A DNA stretch of 64,000 bases from Nitrospirillum amazonense (GCF_007828035.1 NZ_VITV01000007.1:124001-188000), one strand, 5' to 3'. Numbered from the stretch's first letter, positions 34,731-43,982 are shown. Program-made: numbers and translations. Notes: generated by a model from the letters alone, not told the origin.

Positions 34731-35333
34731 TCAGCAGTCGAAGAACACCGTTTCCTTGTCGCCCTGCAAATGGACGTCGAAGCGGAAGGTGGGCACGTCC
34801 GATCTTCCCTGGCCCCCGGCCTGGCGCGCTGCGATCAGGGTCTGGCGGCGGTTCACCAGCTCGATGGACAGCAGCGCCGGATCGGCGGCGTTGGCCTCGG
34901 GCCGGTCATCGAAATAGATGCGGGTGTGCAGGTGGATGTTGATGCCGCGCGCGAACAGCAGCAGGGAGCAGTGGGGCGCCTGCGGCCGGCCGTCGACCCA
35001 GGGCGTGGCGCCCGGGCGGATGGTCTCGAATCCCCACAAGCCCGTCTGCGGGTCGGCGCCCACCCGGCCCCAGCCCCGGAAGCCGGGTGCGTTGTAGGTG
35101 CCGCTGCCGTCGGCCTGCCACAGCTCCAGCATCACGTCGCGCAAGGGGTGGCCGGAGCCATCCCACACCACGCCCTCGATGCGAATCTGCTCGCCCGGCA
35201 CGCCACCGCCCGCCAGGACGTGCAGCTTTTCCTGGGTGCGCAGGTTCAGGCCGGCGAAATGCGGCAGGCAGCCGATGTGGACATAGGGGCCGCCGGTCTG
35301 CGAGGGGGTTTCCTTCAGGTACTGGACAGGCAT
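34731..35333 (-). CDS. pcaG: Protocatechuate 3,4-dioxygenase alpha subunit
   Basis: The 200-aa subunit pairs with PcaH to open protocatechuate to 3-carboxy-cis,cis-muconate. Motifs include ETPSQTGGPYVHIG near residue 8, GEQIRIEGVVWDGSG near 47, ELWQADGSGTYN near 70 and RGINIHLHTRIYFDD near 128. As usual for the alpha subunit the iron ligands are incomplete. The gene begins three bases after the pcaH stop and ends before a strong terminator. Confidence 0.96.
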   Translation of the reverse strand: MPVQYLKETPSQTGGPYVHIGCLPHFAGLNLRTQEKLHVLAGGGVPGEQIRIEGVVWDGSGHPLRDVMLELWQADGSGTYNAPGFRGWGRVGADPQTGLWGFETIRPGATPWVDGRPQAPHCSLLLFARGINIHLHTRIYFDDRPEANAADPALLSIELVNRRQTLIAARQAGGQGRSDVPTFRFDVHLQGDKETVFFDC

Positions 35334-35336
35334 GGC

Positions 35337-36068
35337 TCAGTTCCCTTCCGGCCGGTTCTCAAAGAAGGTGGAGCGGCGGCCGCGCAACACGATGTCGAAG
35401 CGGTAGACCAGGCTGTCGAAGGGCACCATCTCGTTCATGTCCAGTTTGGCCACCAGCATGTCCACCGCCGCCTTGTCACGGATGGTGCCGATGATGGGGC
35501 ACAGCGGGATCAGCGGGTCGCCCTCGAAATACATCTGGGTCACCAGGCGCTGGGCGAAGGCGTTGCCGAACAGCGAGAAATGGATGTGCGAAGGGCGCCA
35601 ATCGCTGTTGTGGTTCATCCAGGGATAGGGCCCCGGCTTGATGGTGCGGAAGAAATAGCGCCCGTCGTCGTCGGTGACGCAGCGGCCGCAGCCGCCAAAA
35701 TTGGGGTCCAACGGCGCCAGGTAGCGGTCATTGCCATGGCGGTAGCGGCCGCCGGCGTTGGCCTGCCACACCTCGACCAGGCTGCCCTTCACCGGGCGCC
35801 CCATCTCATCGACCACGCGGCCGTGGACGATGATGCGCTCACCAATGGCTTCGCCGCCGGTGGTGATGTAATTGCGGATCAGGTCGTTGTCCAAAGGGTC
35901 CAGGTCGCCGTGGCCGAACACGGGGCCGGTGCGCTCACCGATCGATTGGCGCAGGGACACCAGCGCCTTACCGGGGGAGCGCAGCACGGATGTCTTGTAC
36001 GGCGGCGTGAAGGCCGGCGGATGCCAGGCACGGTCGCGCCGGGTGAATTCTCCAGTATCGCTACTCAT
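35337..36068 (-). CDS. pcaH: Protocatechuate 3,4-dioxygenase beta subunit
   Basis: The 243-aa catalytic subunit carries the Fe(III) ligands: Tyr in [13 protein letters not shown], Tyr in [10 protein letters not shown] and two His in [29 protein letters not shown] near residue 80 and [14 protein letters not shown] are further family segments. The ATG at 36068 is chosen because upstream codons lie in the pcaH-LysR intergenic region; GGGAGG lies upstream at a rather long distance. It is divergent from the LysR gene at 36223. Confidence 0.96.
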   Translation of the reverse strand: MSSDTGEFTRRDRAWHPPAFTPPYKTSVLRSPGKALVSLRQSIGERTGPVFGHGDLDPLDNDLIRNYITTGGEAIGERIIVHGRVVDEMGRPVKGSLVEVWQANAGGRYRHGNDRYLAPLDPNFGGCGRCVTDDDGRYFFRTIKPGPYPWMNHNSDWRPSHIHFSLFGNAFAQRLVTQMYFEGDPLIPLCPIIGTIRDKAAVDMLVAKLDMNEMVPFDSLVYRFDIVLRGRRSTFFENRPEGN

Positions 36069-36146
36069 CTCAGGTGCCGTCCTCCCGGGATTGGTTCTTG
36101 AGAGGGGGCACGATGCGGCGCCCCCATCTTTCACCCCCACCCTAGA

Positions 36147-36200
36147 CCAATCGATAGTCCTGAAAATCCCATGCATGGGCATATAATCCATCGATACGAT
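36147..36200. promoter_or_regulatory. pcaH-LysR divergent control region
   Basis: A perfect palindrome CCCATGCATGGG (36168-36179) lies between two ATCGAT repeats (36150-36155 and 36189-36194), next to CATATAAT that may serve as a -10 for the rightward gene. The LysR regulator encoded here is the likely binder. Confidence 0.5.
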
Positions 36201-36222
36201 TCATGGATAAGCCGAGGCCAGC

Positions 36223-37155
36223 GTGGGCAGCTTCGATCATCTGGGCGTGGACGGCCACCTGCTGCGCCTGTTCGTGACGGTGTATGAGGAGGGGTCGGTC
36301 TCGGCCGCCGCGCGGCGGCTGGACATGGCGCAGTCGGCCGTCAGCCACGCGCTGAACCGGCTGCGCCGCCTGGTGGGCGACCCCTTGTTCGTGAAGTCCG
36401 GACGGCGCATCGTCGCCACCCAGCATGCGGAGCGCCTGGTACCCCAGGCGCGACTGCTGATGGACGGGCTGAAGGCCCTGACGGCCGGCGATGGCTTTGA
36501 CCCGGCGCAGGCCCGCTTGTCCTGGACGGTGGCGGCCAACGACTTCCAGCGCGACCTGCTGCTGCCCCGTTTCTACACCCGGGCGGCGGCGCAGCTGGCC
36601 GACCTCCGTCTGCAAGTCATCCCGTCCGGCCGGCCCACCAGCGAGATGCTGAGGGAGGCGCGCTGCGACCTGCTGATCTCCCCCGCCCCGCCGGAGGGGC
36701 TGGACATCATCCAGAAGCGGCTGTTCGACGACCGCTACGTCTGCGTCTTCGACGGCGCACGGCGGGTTGCCCCCACCAGCGCCGCCGCCTTCCTGGCCGG
36801 GCGCCACGTCACCGTGGTCCACCCCTCGGCCGACCCGCTGAACTTCGACAAGGCGCTGGAGGGGCTGGGCATCCACCGCGACGTGGTGGTAACGGTCGCC
36901 AACTTCTCCGGCCTGGCGCCCTTCCTGCGCGGCACCGACCTGGTCGCCTGCGTTCCCAGCCGACTGCACGGCCTGGAACTGCGGGAGTTCCAGGCCGCCC
37001 CCCTGCCCGCCGACCTGCTGGCCGCCGCCCCGCCGGGCACGGACACCCTGCGCATGTACATGGCCTGGCACCTGCGCGGCCAGCACGACCCCGCCCAAGC
37101 CTGGCTGCGCGGGCAGCTGGAGGCGGTGGCGCGGGAGATGGGGGACGATGCCTAA
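36223..37155 (+). CDS. LysR-family regulator of the pca genes
   Basis: The 310-aa protein has an N-terminal helix-turn-helix (residues 12-70: LRLFVTVYEEGSVSAAARRL then MAQSAVSHALNRLRRLVGD) and a periplasmic-binding-like effector domain. It is divergent from pcaHG, the position of PcaQ in other alphaproteobacteria, but the helix-turn-helix region looks more like the NodD/NahR branch than PcaQ, so no symbol is given. The start is GTG. Its stop overlaps the stop of the converging pcaC by three bases or so. Confidence 0.85.
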   Translation: MGSFDHLGVDGHLLRLFVTVYEEGSVSAAARRLDMAQSAVSHALNRLRRLVGDPLFVKSGRRIVATQHAERLVPQARLLMDGLKALTAGDGFDPAQARLSWTVAANDFQRDLLLPRFYTRAAAQLADLRLQVIPSGRPTSEMLREARCDLLISPAPPEGLDIIQKRLFDDRYVCVFDGARRVAPTSAAAFLAGRHVTVVHPSADPLNFDKALEGLGIHRDVVVTVANFSGLAPFLRGTDLVACVPSRLHGLELREFQAAPLPADLLAAAPPGTDTLRMYMAWHLRGQHDPAQAWLRGQLEAVAREMGDDA

Positions 37156-37541
37156 GCTGCCGGGGCCTCGAGAGCCGCGAATACCTCCGCCGCCTGGTGG
37201 AAAGCGGTGTTGGCGGCCGGCACGCCGCAATAGATGGCGCTCTGCAGGATCACTTCCTTGATCAGGTCCTTGGACACGCCGTGCTGCAGAGCGGCGCGGA
37301 CGTGCATCTTGAACTCCTCCCCCCGGTTCAGGGCGATCATCATCGCCAGGGTCAGCAGGCGGCGGGTGGGGTGGTCGATCGCAGGCCGCGTCCAGATTTC
37401 CCCCCAGGCATAGCGGGTGATGAGGTCCTGAAACTCGGTGTTGAACTCGGTGCGGCCGGCCAGCGCGCGGTCGACATGGGCCTCCCCCAGCACGGACTTG
37501 CGGGTGGCGAGGCCCAGGTCGAAACGGTCTTGCTCATCCAT
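37152..37541 (-). CDS. pcaC: 4-Carboxymuconolactone decarboxylase
   Basis: The 129-aa protein of the CMD/AhpD-like fold decarboxylates gamma-carboxymuconolactone to 3-oxoadipate enol-lactone. Visible motifs are GLATRKSVLGEAHVDRAL, RYAWGEIWTRPAID near residue 44, and HVRAALQHGVSKDLIKEVIL near 80 ending with GVPAANTAFH. GAGGAG precedes the ATG at 37541 by seven bases. It is last in the pcaBDC operon. Confidence 0.95.
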   Translation of the reverse strand: MDEQDRFDLGLATRKSVLGEAHVDRALAGRTEFNTEFQDLITRYAWGEIWTRPAIDHPTRRLLTLAMMIALNRGEEFKMHVRAALQHGVSKDLIKEVILQSAIYCGVPAANTAFHQAAEVFAALEAPAA

Positions 37542-37552
37542 GGGTCTGCTCC

Positions 37553-38332
37553 TCAGGCCAGGAAATCGATCAAGGCGGCGGTAAAGGCCTGCGCCTGCTC
37601 GACATTCGACAGATGCGCGGCCTCCAGCATCACCAGTGTGCTGCCCTTGATGCCGGCGTGCAGTTCCTGCGCCTTTTCCGGCGGCGTGGCGGGGTCCTGG
37701 GTACCGCCGATGACCAGGGTGGGCACGGTGATGGCAGCCAGTTGCGGCCGCTGATCCATGTCGCGGATTGCGGCGCAGCAGCCGACATAGCCCTGCGGCT
37801 TGGTGGCCAGCAGCAGGCGGCGCACCCGGTCCACGGCATCCGGCTGGGCGGCCACGAAGCCGGGGGTGAACCAGCGCTGGATCACCGCCTCTGTGACGGC
37901 CGCCATGCCCTGGGCGGCCACCAGATCCATACGACCCTGCCAGCTTTCCGCCGGGCCCATGTAGGCGGCGGTGTTGGCCAGCACCAGACGATCCAGCCGA
38001 TGGCCGGCGTTGATGCCCAGCCACTGACCCACCATGCCGCCCTTGGACAAGCCGCAGAACCGGACGCGATAAATGTCCAGCTCATCCAGCAGGCCCAGCA
38101 CGTCCTGGCCCAGCCGCTCCATCGTATAGGGTCCGGCCGGCGCGTCGCTGGCGCCGTGGCCCCGGCTGTCATAACGGATGACGCGGTAGTGTTGGGCCAG
38201 GGCCGCCATCTGCGGTTCCCACATCGCGATGGCGGTGCCCAACGAATTGGACAACACCAGGGGCGGCGCATCGGCGGGACCGTCGATGCGGTAGCTCAGA
38301 TTGCAGCCATCATCCAAGGTGATCAGGGGCAT
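37553..38332 (-). CDS. pcaD: 3-Oxoadipate enol-lactonase
   Basis: The 259-aa alpha/beta hydrolase opens the enol-lactone to 3-oxoadipate. The catalytic triad is visible: nucleophile Ser in FCGLSKGGMVGQWLG near residue 95, Asp in IGGTQDPATPPEKA near 210 and His in LEAAHLSNVEQA near 239. The N-terminus PPLVLSNSLGTAIAMWEPQM is typical of PcaD. It lies 11 bases before pcaC and 12 bases after pcaB. Confidence 0.95.
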   Translation of the reverse strand: MPLITLDDGCNLSYRIDGPADAPPLVLSNSLGTAIAMWEPQMAALAQHYRVIRYDSRGHGASDAPAGPYTMERLGQDVLGLLDELDIYRVRFCGLSKGGMVGQWLGINAGHRLDRLVLANTAAYMGPAESWQGRMDLVAAQGMAAVTEAVIQRWFTPGFVAAQPDAVDRVRRLLLATKPQGYVGCCAAIRDMDQRPQLAAITVPTLVIGGTQDPATPPEKAQELHAGIKGSTLVMLEAAHLSNVEQAQAFTAALIDFLA

Positions 38333-38344
38333 GGCGCGGTTTCC

Positions 38345-39697
38345 TCATGCGTCACGGGAAAGGGTGCGGGCGGCCAAGGCCCGGCGGACGAACTGCGGCG
38401 CCATGCCCAGATAGCCGGCGGGGTCCAACGCCGCCGCCAGCTGGGCCGGCGACAGGTGGGCCGTGACCTCCGGCAGGGCGGCCAGCACGTCGCCCAGGCT
38501 GCGTTTCTCGGCCACGGCCAGGCGGCTGGCCCTTTCCACCAGGCTGTGCGCCGGGCCCCGGCCCAGGGCCTGCCCCAACGCCATGACCACCGATTCCGAC
38601 ATCAGCAGGCCGCGGGTGACATCCAGGTTGGCGCGCATACGGGCAGCATCCACTTCCAGCCCGGCCATGGTGTCGGCCATAACGCGGAGGCTGCCGCCCA
38701 CCAGGCGGAAGATTTCCGGCAAGGTTTCCCACTCCGCATGCCAGCCGCCCAGGCCGCGCTCCTGCTCCTGCGGCAGGGCGGCGAACAGGGTGGCGACCAG
38801 GGGCGGTACGCGGGTGGCGGCGGACAGCGCAACGGCGCAGGCCACGGGATTGCGCTTGTGTGGCATGGCGGATGACCCGCCCTTGCCGGCCTCCGCCGGT
38901 TCGAACGCCTCGCCCACCTCGGTCTGCATCAGCAGCGACAGGTCGCGGGCCATCTTGCCCAGCGCGCCGGCCACCAGGCCCAGCGCCGCGCCCAGCGCCG
39001 CCAGCCGGTCGCGGTGGCCGTGCCAGGGCAAGTCGGGCAAAGTCAAATCCAGGTCAAGCGCCAGGGCTGCCGCGACATCCAGCCCCCGGTCCCCCAGGGC
39101 GGCCAGGGTGCCCGCGGCGCCACCGAACTGCAGTACCAGGCAGTCCTGCCCGGCCGTGGCCAAAGCCCGCCGGGCGCGACCGACGGCGGCCATCCAACCC
39201 GCGGCCTTCAGGCCGAAGGTGGTGGGCAGGGCCTGCTGCATCCAGGTGCGCGCGGCCAAGGGCGTCTCGGCATGGGTCGCCGCCAGACGGGCCAAATGCC
39301 CCTCCAGGATGTCCAAGTCCTTGTCCATCAGCGGCAGGGCCTGGCGGATTTGCAGCACCAGGCCGGTGTCCATGATGTCCTGGCTGGTGGCGCCCCAATG
39401 AACGAACCGGCTGGCGTCGGGATCAGTCGCCGCCACACGCGCTGTCAGCGCCTTGACCAGGGGAATGGCGGTGTTGCCGGCCTTGGACGCGGCATGGGCC
39501 AGGCCATCCAGGTCGAAACGGTCGGCCCGGCAGTGGGCGGCGATGGCGGCATCGGCACCCAGGGGAATGATGCCCAGCCCCGCCTCCGCCCGGGCCAAGG
39601 CCGCCTCAAAGTCCAGCATGCCCTGCACGGTGGCGGTATCGGTGAACACCGCGTCCACCGCCCCGCCCCGGAACAGCGGGTCCAGCAATCCAGGCAT
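38345..39697 (-). CDS. pcaB: 3-Carboxy-cis,cis-muconate cycloisomerase
   Basis: The 450-aa fumarase/aspartase-superfamily enzyme converts 3-carboxymuconate to gamma-carboxymuconolactone. The superfamily signature GGSSAMPHKRNPVAC lies near residue 265. HWGATSQDIMDTGLVLQ near 98 and TWMQQALPTTFGLKAAGW near 150 are PcaB-type segments. It is the first gene of the pcaBDC operon. pcaI, pcaJ and pcaF, needed to finish the pathway, are not in the window. Confidence 0.95.
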   Translation of the reverse strand: MPGLLDPLFRGGAVDAVFTDTATVQGMLDFEAALARAEAGLGIIPLGADAAIAAHCRADRFDLDGLAHAASKAGNTAIPLVKALTARVAATDPDASRFVHWGATSQDIMDTGLVLQIRQALPLMDKDLDILEGHLARLAATHAETPLAARTWMQQALPTTFGLKAAGWMAAVGRARRALATAGQDCLVLQFGGAAGTLAALGDRGLDVAAALALDLDLTLPDLPWHGHRDRLAALGAALGLVAGALGKMARDLSLLMQTEVGEAFEPAEAGKGGSSAMPHKRNPVACAVALSAATRVPPLVATLFAALPQEQERGLGGWHAEWETLPEIFRLVGGSLRVMADTMAGLEVDAARMRANLDVTRGLLMSESVVMALGQALGRGPAHSLVERASRLAVAEKRSLGDVLAALPEVTAHLSPAQLAAALDPAGYLGMAPQFVRRALAARTLSRDA

Positions 39698-39795
39698 CTC
39701 TCATTCCTCCCCGCCAATCTTGAAGGCGGTGGCCACGATAGCATCGGATCGGCAGGAATGAGCCATGCCACGCATCAGGAACAGCTGTGCATTTG

Positions 39796-39820
39796 CGAAC
39801 AAATGTTCGACAGACGAACA
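39796..39820 (-). promoter_or_regulatory. Three-half-site operator upstream of pcaB
   Basis: CGAACA-AA-TGTTCG (39796-39809) is a perfect palindrome and a third CGAACA follows five bases later (39815-39820), about 100-120 bases upstream of pcaB. IclR-type regulators of the beta-ketoadipate pathway such as PcaU and PobR of Acinetobacter are known to use a palindrome plus one direct repeat, so an IclR-type PcaR/PcaU is a candidate binder (inference). No IclR gene is in the window. Confidence 0.5.
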
Positions 39821-39980
39821 TCATAGCGATGCCGTGGCCAGCCCCGGGTTCTCGACGTTGTTTGGCCCCACCGTCTCGGGCATAAAGGAACTGACGCTTC
39901 CCTTGTTGATCAGACCTTTGGCGACCGACGCGCGCCAGCCCGACAAAGGCGAGCCGGATGTGTGGTTAGGATGTCTTTGA

Positions 39981-41003
39981 GTGCGTGACCTGTTTCGCCG
40001 TATCGCCCGCCAAGTCGCTTATCGCAGCCGCCTGCTGATCACACGCACGGCCGATTACGCCGAGTTGCTGCTTTTCCCCCCACCCCGCGCGGTGGGCCGC
40101 ATCGAGAAAAGCTGGACCGGCCAAGTGCCGCTGGAGGGCGCAGCCCGGGTGGCCGTGTTCATGCACTTCGCGCGGACCGATACCATCGCCCCCTATGTCC
40201 GCTATCATGTCCGCAAGCTGCGGGAAGCGGGCTTCGCCGTGGTCTTCGCCAGCAACACGCCCTGCCTGAGCGACCAGACGGTGGCGCCCCTGCTGCCGGA
40301 CGTGGCACTGGCCTTTTCCCGCCAGAACATCGGCTGGGATTTTGCCGCCTATCGCGAGGCCATCTCCTTGGTGCCGGCGTTGGAAGAGCGCGAGATGCTG
40401 CTGATCACCAACGACAGCGTCTTCGGCCCCCTCTATGACCTGGAACCCCTGATCGCCCGCGCGACACCGGCCGAAGCCGACATCTGGGGCAGCACCGACA
40501 GCTGGGAGCGCCATTATCACCTGCAAAGCTTTTTCCTGCTGTTCCACCAGCGGGCGTTGCGCTCCGAAGCGTTCCGGCGGTTCTGGGATGGCGTCCGCTG
40601 CTTCCGCCGCAAGCATTGGATCATCGAGAAATATGAGATTGGGTTGACGCGGATGCTGCAGGACGGCGGGCTGCGCTGCAAGGCGCTGTTCCCCTACAAC
40701 ACCGTCACCGAAACATTCATGCGCTCCCATACGCCGCGAACCGCACCGCCCAAAGCGGACAGGACATCGCCGGCCGCGTACGCGCAAATGCTCGCCAACC
40801 GCATCAAGGCTTCCATTCCCATCAACCAGACCCATTTTTTCTGGTACGAGCTGACGGTGGGACTGGGCTTTCCTTTCATCAAACGCGAATTGCTGCAGAA
40901 GAATCCGGCCAACATTCCCAATGTTGGTGATTGGGAACACGTCGTATCCAGGGTTTCCAACTATGATACCGGCCTGATCCGCGAGCACCTTTCACCACGG
41001 TAA
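39981..41003 (+). CDS. RgpF-like (rhamnan synthesis F) protein 1
   Basis: The 340-aa protein belongs to the rhamnan-synthesis F group. Visible segments are ARVAVFMHFARTDTI near residue 55, FARQNIGWDFAAYREAI-type SRQNIGWDFAAYREAI near 112, MLLITNDSVFGPL near 138, TDSWERHYHLQSFFLLFH near 170 and INQTHFFWYELT near 290. These proteins act in surface polysaccharide synthesis, probably as glycosyltransferases; the sugar is unknown. The start is GTG. It has a close tandem relative downstream. Confidence 0.8.
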   Translation: MRDLFRRIARQVAYRSRLLITRTADYAELLLFPPPRAVGRIEKSWTGQVPLEGAARVAVFMHFARTDTIAPYVRYHVRKLREAGFAVVFASNTPCLSDQTVAPLLPDVALAFSRQNIGWDFAAYREAISLVPALEEREMLLITNDSVFGPLYDLEPLIARATPAEADIWGSTDSWERHYHLQSFFLLFHQRALRSEAFRRFWDGVRCFRRKHWIIEKYEIGLTRMLQDGGLRCKALFPYNTVTETFMRSHTPRTAPPKADRTSPAAYAQMLANRIKASIPINQTHFFWYELTVGLGFPFIKRELLQKNPANIPNVGDWEHVVSRVSNYDTGLIREHLSPR

Positions 41004-41137
41004 CGTAGAAGTAGCGACGTTTCTTTCATGCACCGACCTGCCGGGTTTGGAGCCTGCGTGATAGTCGACAGCTTTGCTTTCAGAACGCCAGCGTATCGCC
41101 TATAATGGGTATTCAAGGCGGGGGATTTATCGGTTTC

Positions 41138-42208
41138 ATGTCTGACACGTTCCTTAAGATGCTCAAGAAGGGTGTCCGACTGCCGATGCTGTTGGTCGAT
41201 GGCGCGGATTTGGCGCGCTGCCTGGCGACTCCCGTCCTGCCCCGGCTGGCCACGGTCAAAGCCAGCCTTCCCGGCCACTTGCCGCTGGGCGGGGCCCGCA
41301 AGGTTGCCGTCTTCAACCATTATGACCAACGCGGCATCGTTCACGACTATGTCGTCTATTTCGTCGCCAAGCTGGCGGAGGCCGGCTATGCCGTCATCTT
41401 CGCCAGCAACTGCCCCAAATTGTCGGCCAAGGAAACCGGCAAGGTGCTGCCGCATGTCGCCTGGGTGCTGAAACGGCGCAACATCGGCTGGGACTTCGGC
41501 GCGTTCAAGGACGCCATCGCCCTCATCCCCGACCCCGGGGCCCTGGACCAGCTGTTGATCACCAACGACAGCATCTATGGCCCCCTGCAGGATCTGACGG
41601 AGGTGGTCCGCCAGGCGGACCCGGCCCAGGCGGGTATCTGGGGATTGACCGACAGCTGGGACCGCCACTTCCACCTACAGAGCTATTTCCTGATTTTCCA
41701 TCACGCGGCGCTGAAGCATCCCAGCTTCCTGAAGTTCTGGAAGAAGGTTCGTTATTACCGGCGCAAGCGCTGGGTCATCCGCGATTATGAAATCGGCATG
41801 ACGCGCTTCTTCCTGCGTGCCGGCATCCAGTGCCGCGCCCTGTTGCCCTACCGCAGCGTGGTTTCAGAAATTTCGAAGCCGCTGAACGAGGCGCTGGACC
41901 GGTCCAAGCAGCAGGACGCCGTGGTCGACAACCATGGCAACAGCCAAGGGCAGATCCTGCCCTATCTGCGCCAGCTGCAAAAGGCCATCAACCAGGGACG
42001 GCCCCTGAACCAGACCCACTATTTCTGGGATTACCTGGTGGCCCGCAAGGCCAGCCCGTTCATCAAGCGTGATCTGCTGCAGCGCAATCCCGTTGGCATC
42101 CCCTGCGTGCAGCGCTGGGAGGAGGTCATCCGCGCCTCCTCGCCCTCATACGACACCAGCCTCATCCTGCATCATCTGCAGCTGTCGATGCGCAACCGGG
42201 TGCATTAA
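41138..42208 (+). CDS. RgpF-like (rhamnan synthesis F) protein 2
   Basis: The 356-aa protein parallels its neighbour over the full length: ARKVAVFNHYDQRGIV, KRRNIGWDFGAFKDAI, QLLITNDSIYGPLQDL, LTDSWDRHFHLQSYFLIFH, RRKRWVIRDYEIGMTR, LNQTHYFWDYLVARK and PFIKRDLLQRNP. It is thus a diverged tandem duplicate, with a 40-residue insertion near position 275 (LDRSKQQDAVVDNHGNSQGQ). ATG 41138 aligns with the start of the first copy; ATG 41105 is also in frame. A surface-glycan function is inferred from the family. Confidence 0.8.
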   Translation: MSDTFLKMLKKGVRLPMLLVDGADLARCLATPVLPRLATVKASLPGHLPLGGARKVAVFNHYDQRGIVHDYVVYFVAKLAEAGYAVIFASNCPKLSAKETGKVLPHVAWVLKRRNIGWDFGAFKDAIALIPDPGALDQLLITNDSIYGPLQDLTEVVRQADPAQAGIWGLTDSWDRHFHLQSYFLIFHHAALKHPSFLKFWKKVRYYRRKRWVIRDYEIGMTRFFLRAGIQCRALLPYRSVVSEISKPLNEALDRSKQQDAVVDNHGNSQGQILPYLRQLQKAINQGRPLNQTHYFWDYLVARKASPFIKRDLLQRNPVGIPCVQRWEEVIRASSPSYDTSLILHHLQLSMRNRVH

Positions 42209-42244
42209 GAGGGCGGGTGCATTGAGGGGGCAGGTGCGTCCCTG

Positions 42245-43927
42245 TCAGCGGACCTCACCATGGAAGGCGCGGGCCTCCAGGGCCTCCACCACCTGCGGCG
42301 CGCGGGGGTCGCCCGCCTTGGCCGCCCGGCGAGCCCACTGCAGCGCCGTTTCCACGCCCGCCGCGCCGTCATGGGCGGCGATCAGCTCGGCCAGGGTGCT
42401 CATGGCTTCACCGCTGCCGGCAGCCGTGGCCCTTTCCAACCAAGCCCTGGCCTCCGCCACGGCGGCGTCCCGTTGCGCCCCATGCGCTTGGCCCCCATGC
42501 CCCTGGGCCAGGAGCATGCGCGCCAGATTGACCTGCCCCGGCACGTGCCCCTGTTCCGCCGCCCGGCGCGTCCAGACCAGGGCGGCGGCATCGTCTTGCG
42601 GCAAGCCAGCCCCGGTGGCATAGGCGCGCCCCACCCGGAACTGGGCCGACGCGCTGCCCTTCTCCGCCGCCTGGCCGTACAGGATCATGGCCTGGGCCTC
42701 ATCCTTTTCCAGGCCATAGCCGTGATAGTGCAGGACACCCAGGTTGTAGAGGGCGTCGGCATGGCCGGCGTCAGCCGCCATGCGGAAATACTGGGCGGAC
42801 TTGGCATAGTCCTGGGGAACGCCCTCGCCCCCCAGGTGACAGATGCCCATACGGAACTGGGCCGGAACGAAGCCGCTATCGGCCGCCTTGGTGAACCATC
42901 GCACCGCTTCGAACACATCCTTGGGCAAGCCACGCCCGCCGGCGTAGGCCAGCCCCAACGCCATTTGCGCCCCGGCATGGTCGCGGTCGGCCGCCGCCTG
43001 GTACCATTGCGCCGCCTCGATATCGCTGGGAACGCGCGCCAGCCGCCCGGCGTGCAGGTCCCCCAGCAGCGCCATGGCCTCGACATCGCCCTTCACGGCG
43101 GCGCGACGCAGCCAAGTCTCCGCCGCCGCGCCATCCTGGGCAACGTTCTGGCCCCGCATGTACATGACGCCCAGCGACCGCTGGGCCCCCGCCACCTGCA
43201 GGTCCGCCGCCTGTTTCAGGGTGGCCACGCCACGGTCCAAGTCCTGGGGCGTGCCTTCGCCCAGCATATAGGCCATGGCCAGGTAATAGATCGCGGTGGG
43301 ATTGCCGACGGCCGCCGCCTCTTCATACAGGCGTACGGCGGCGGCCGCGTCCGGTTCCCCCAGATCGCCGCTGGAGAGGATCATGGCTAGGCCCACCTTG
43401 GCCGCGTGGCTGCCGGCGTCCGCGGCGCGGCGGTACCACTCGGCGGCTTGCACCGGGTCGCCTTCCGGCCCGCTGCGCCGTGACAGCAGCCAGCCCAGCA
43501 GCACCTGGGCCTCGACATGGCCCTGGATTGCCGCCTTCTCCGACCACAGGCGCGCCTGCGTGATGTCCATTGGCAGATGGAAGGTGCTGCCGGTGTCGCC
43601 ATCCGCCGGTGCGCGGCCAATACCGTTGGCGTAGAGGGCGGCAAGGCGCGCCTGAGCATCGGCATCGCCCGCCCCCGCGGCAGCCGTGATCCAACGGACC
43701 GCCGCCGCCGGGTCCGGCAGGACGCCGCGTCCCTGCATCAGCGCATCCGCCAGCCCGCGCATCCCCTCGATTGAGCCCGCCCGGGCCGCAGCCGCCAACG
43801 CCCGCGCCGCGGCGACATCATCGCCGCGGGCGGCCAGGCGACGGGCCATGGCTAGAGACCAATCAGCGGATGACCGGCCGATCCGCCACGTCGCCACCCG
43901 GTCTATCAGCGTCGAAAAGCCGACCAT
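42245..43927 (-). CDS. Sel1-like repeat protein
   Basis: The 560-aa protein consists of about thirteen Sel1-like (TPR-related) repeats of 36 residues, each with the pattern A-x2-LG-x2-Y-x2-G-x-G and A-x2-W-x2-KAA, for example AQMALGLAYAGGRGLPKD and ALYNLGVLHYHGYGLEKDEA. There is no clear signal peptide; the start MVGFSTLIDRVATWRIG is amphipathic. Such scaffolds mediate protein contacts. It follows hlyD by 55 bases, so it may be part of the secretion operon, perhaps as assembly or regulatory partner (inference). Confidence 0.85.
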   Translation of the reverse strand: MVGFSTLIDRVATWRIGRSSADWSLAMARRLAARGDDVAAARALAAAARAGSIEGMRGLADALMQGRGVLPDPAAAVRWITAAAGAGDADAQARLAALYANGIGRAPADGDTGSTFHLPMDITQARLWSEKAAIQGHVEAQVLLGWLLSRRSGPEGDPVQAAEWYRRAADAGSHAAKVGLAMILSSGDLGEPDAAAAVRLYEEAAAVGNPTAIYYLAMAYMLGEGTPQDLDRGVATLKQAADLQVAGAQRSLGVMYMRGQNVAQDGAAAETWLRRAAVKGDVEAMALLGDLHAGRLARVPSDIEAAQWYQAAADRDHAGAQMALGLAYAGGRGLPKDVFEAVRWFTKAADSGFVPAQFRMGICHLGGEGVPQDYAKSAQYFRMAADAGHADALYNLGVLHYHGYGLEKDEAQAMILYGQAAEKGSASAQFRVGRAYATGAGLPQDDAAALVWTRRAAEQGHVPGQVNLARMLLAQGHGGQAHGAQRDAAVAEARAWLERATAAGSGEAMSTLAELIAAHDGAAGVETALQWARRAAKAGDPRAPQVVEALEARAFHGEVR

Positions 43928-43982
43928 GACCCGCCGCGTGCCGCAGTAGTGATCCCCCAGATGCCGTTCAAACGGATGCCGA

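Noticed and set aside
37542-38024. Fusion of pcaC with an upstream extension (291 codons in total)
   Set aside because: The extension lies over pcaD in another frame; GAGGAG before ATG 37541 and the 129-aa length are typical of stand-alone PcaC.
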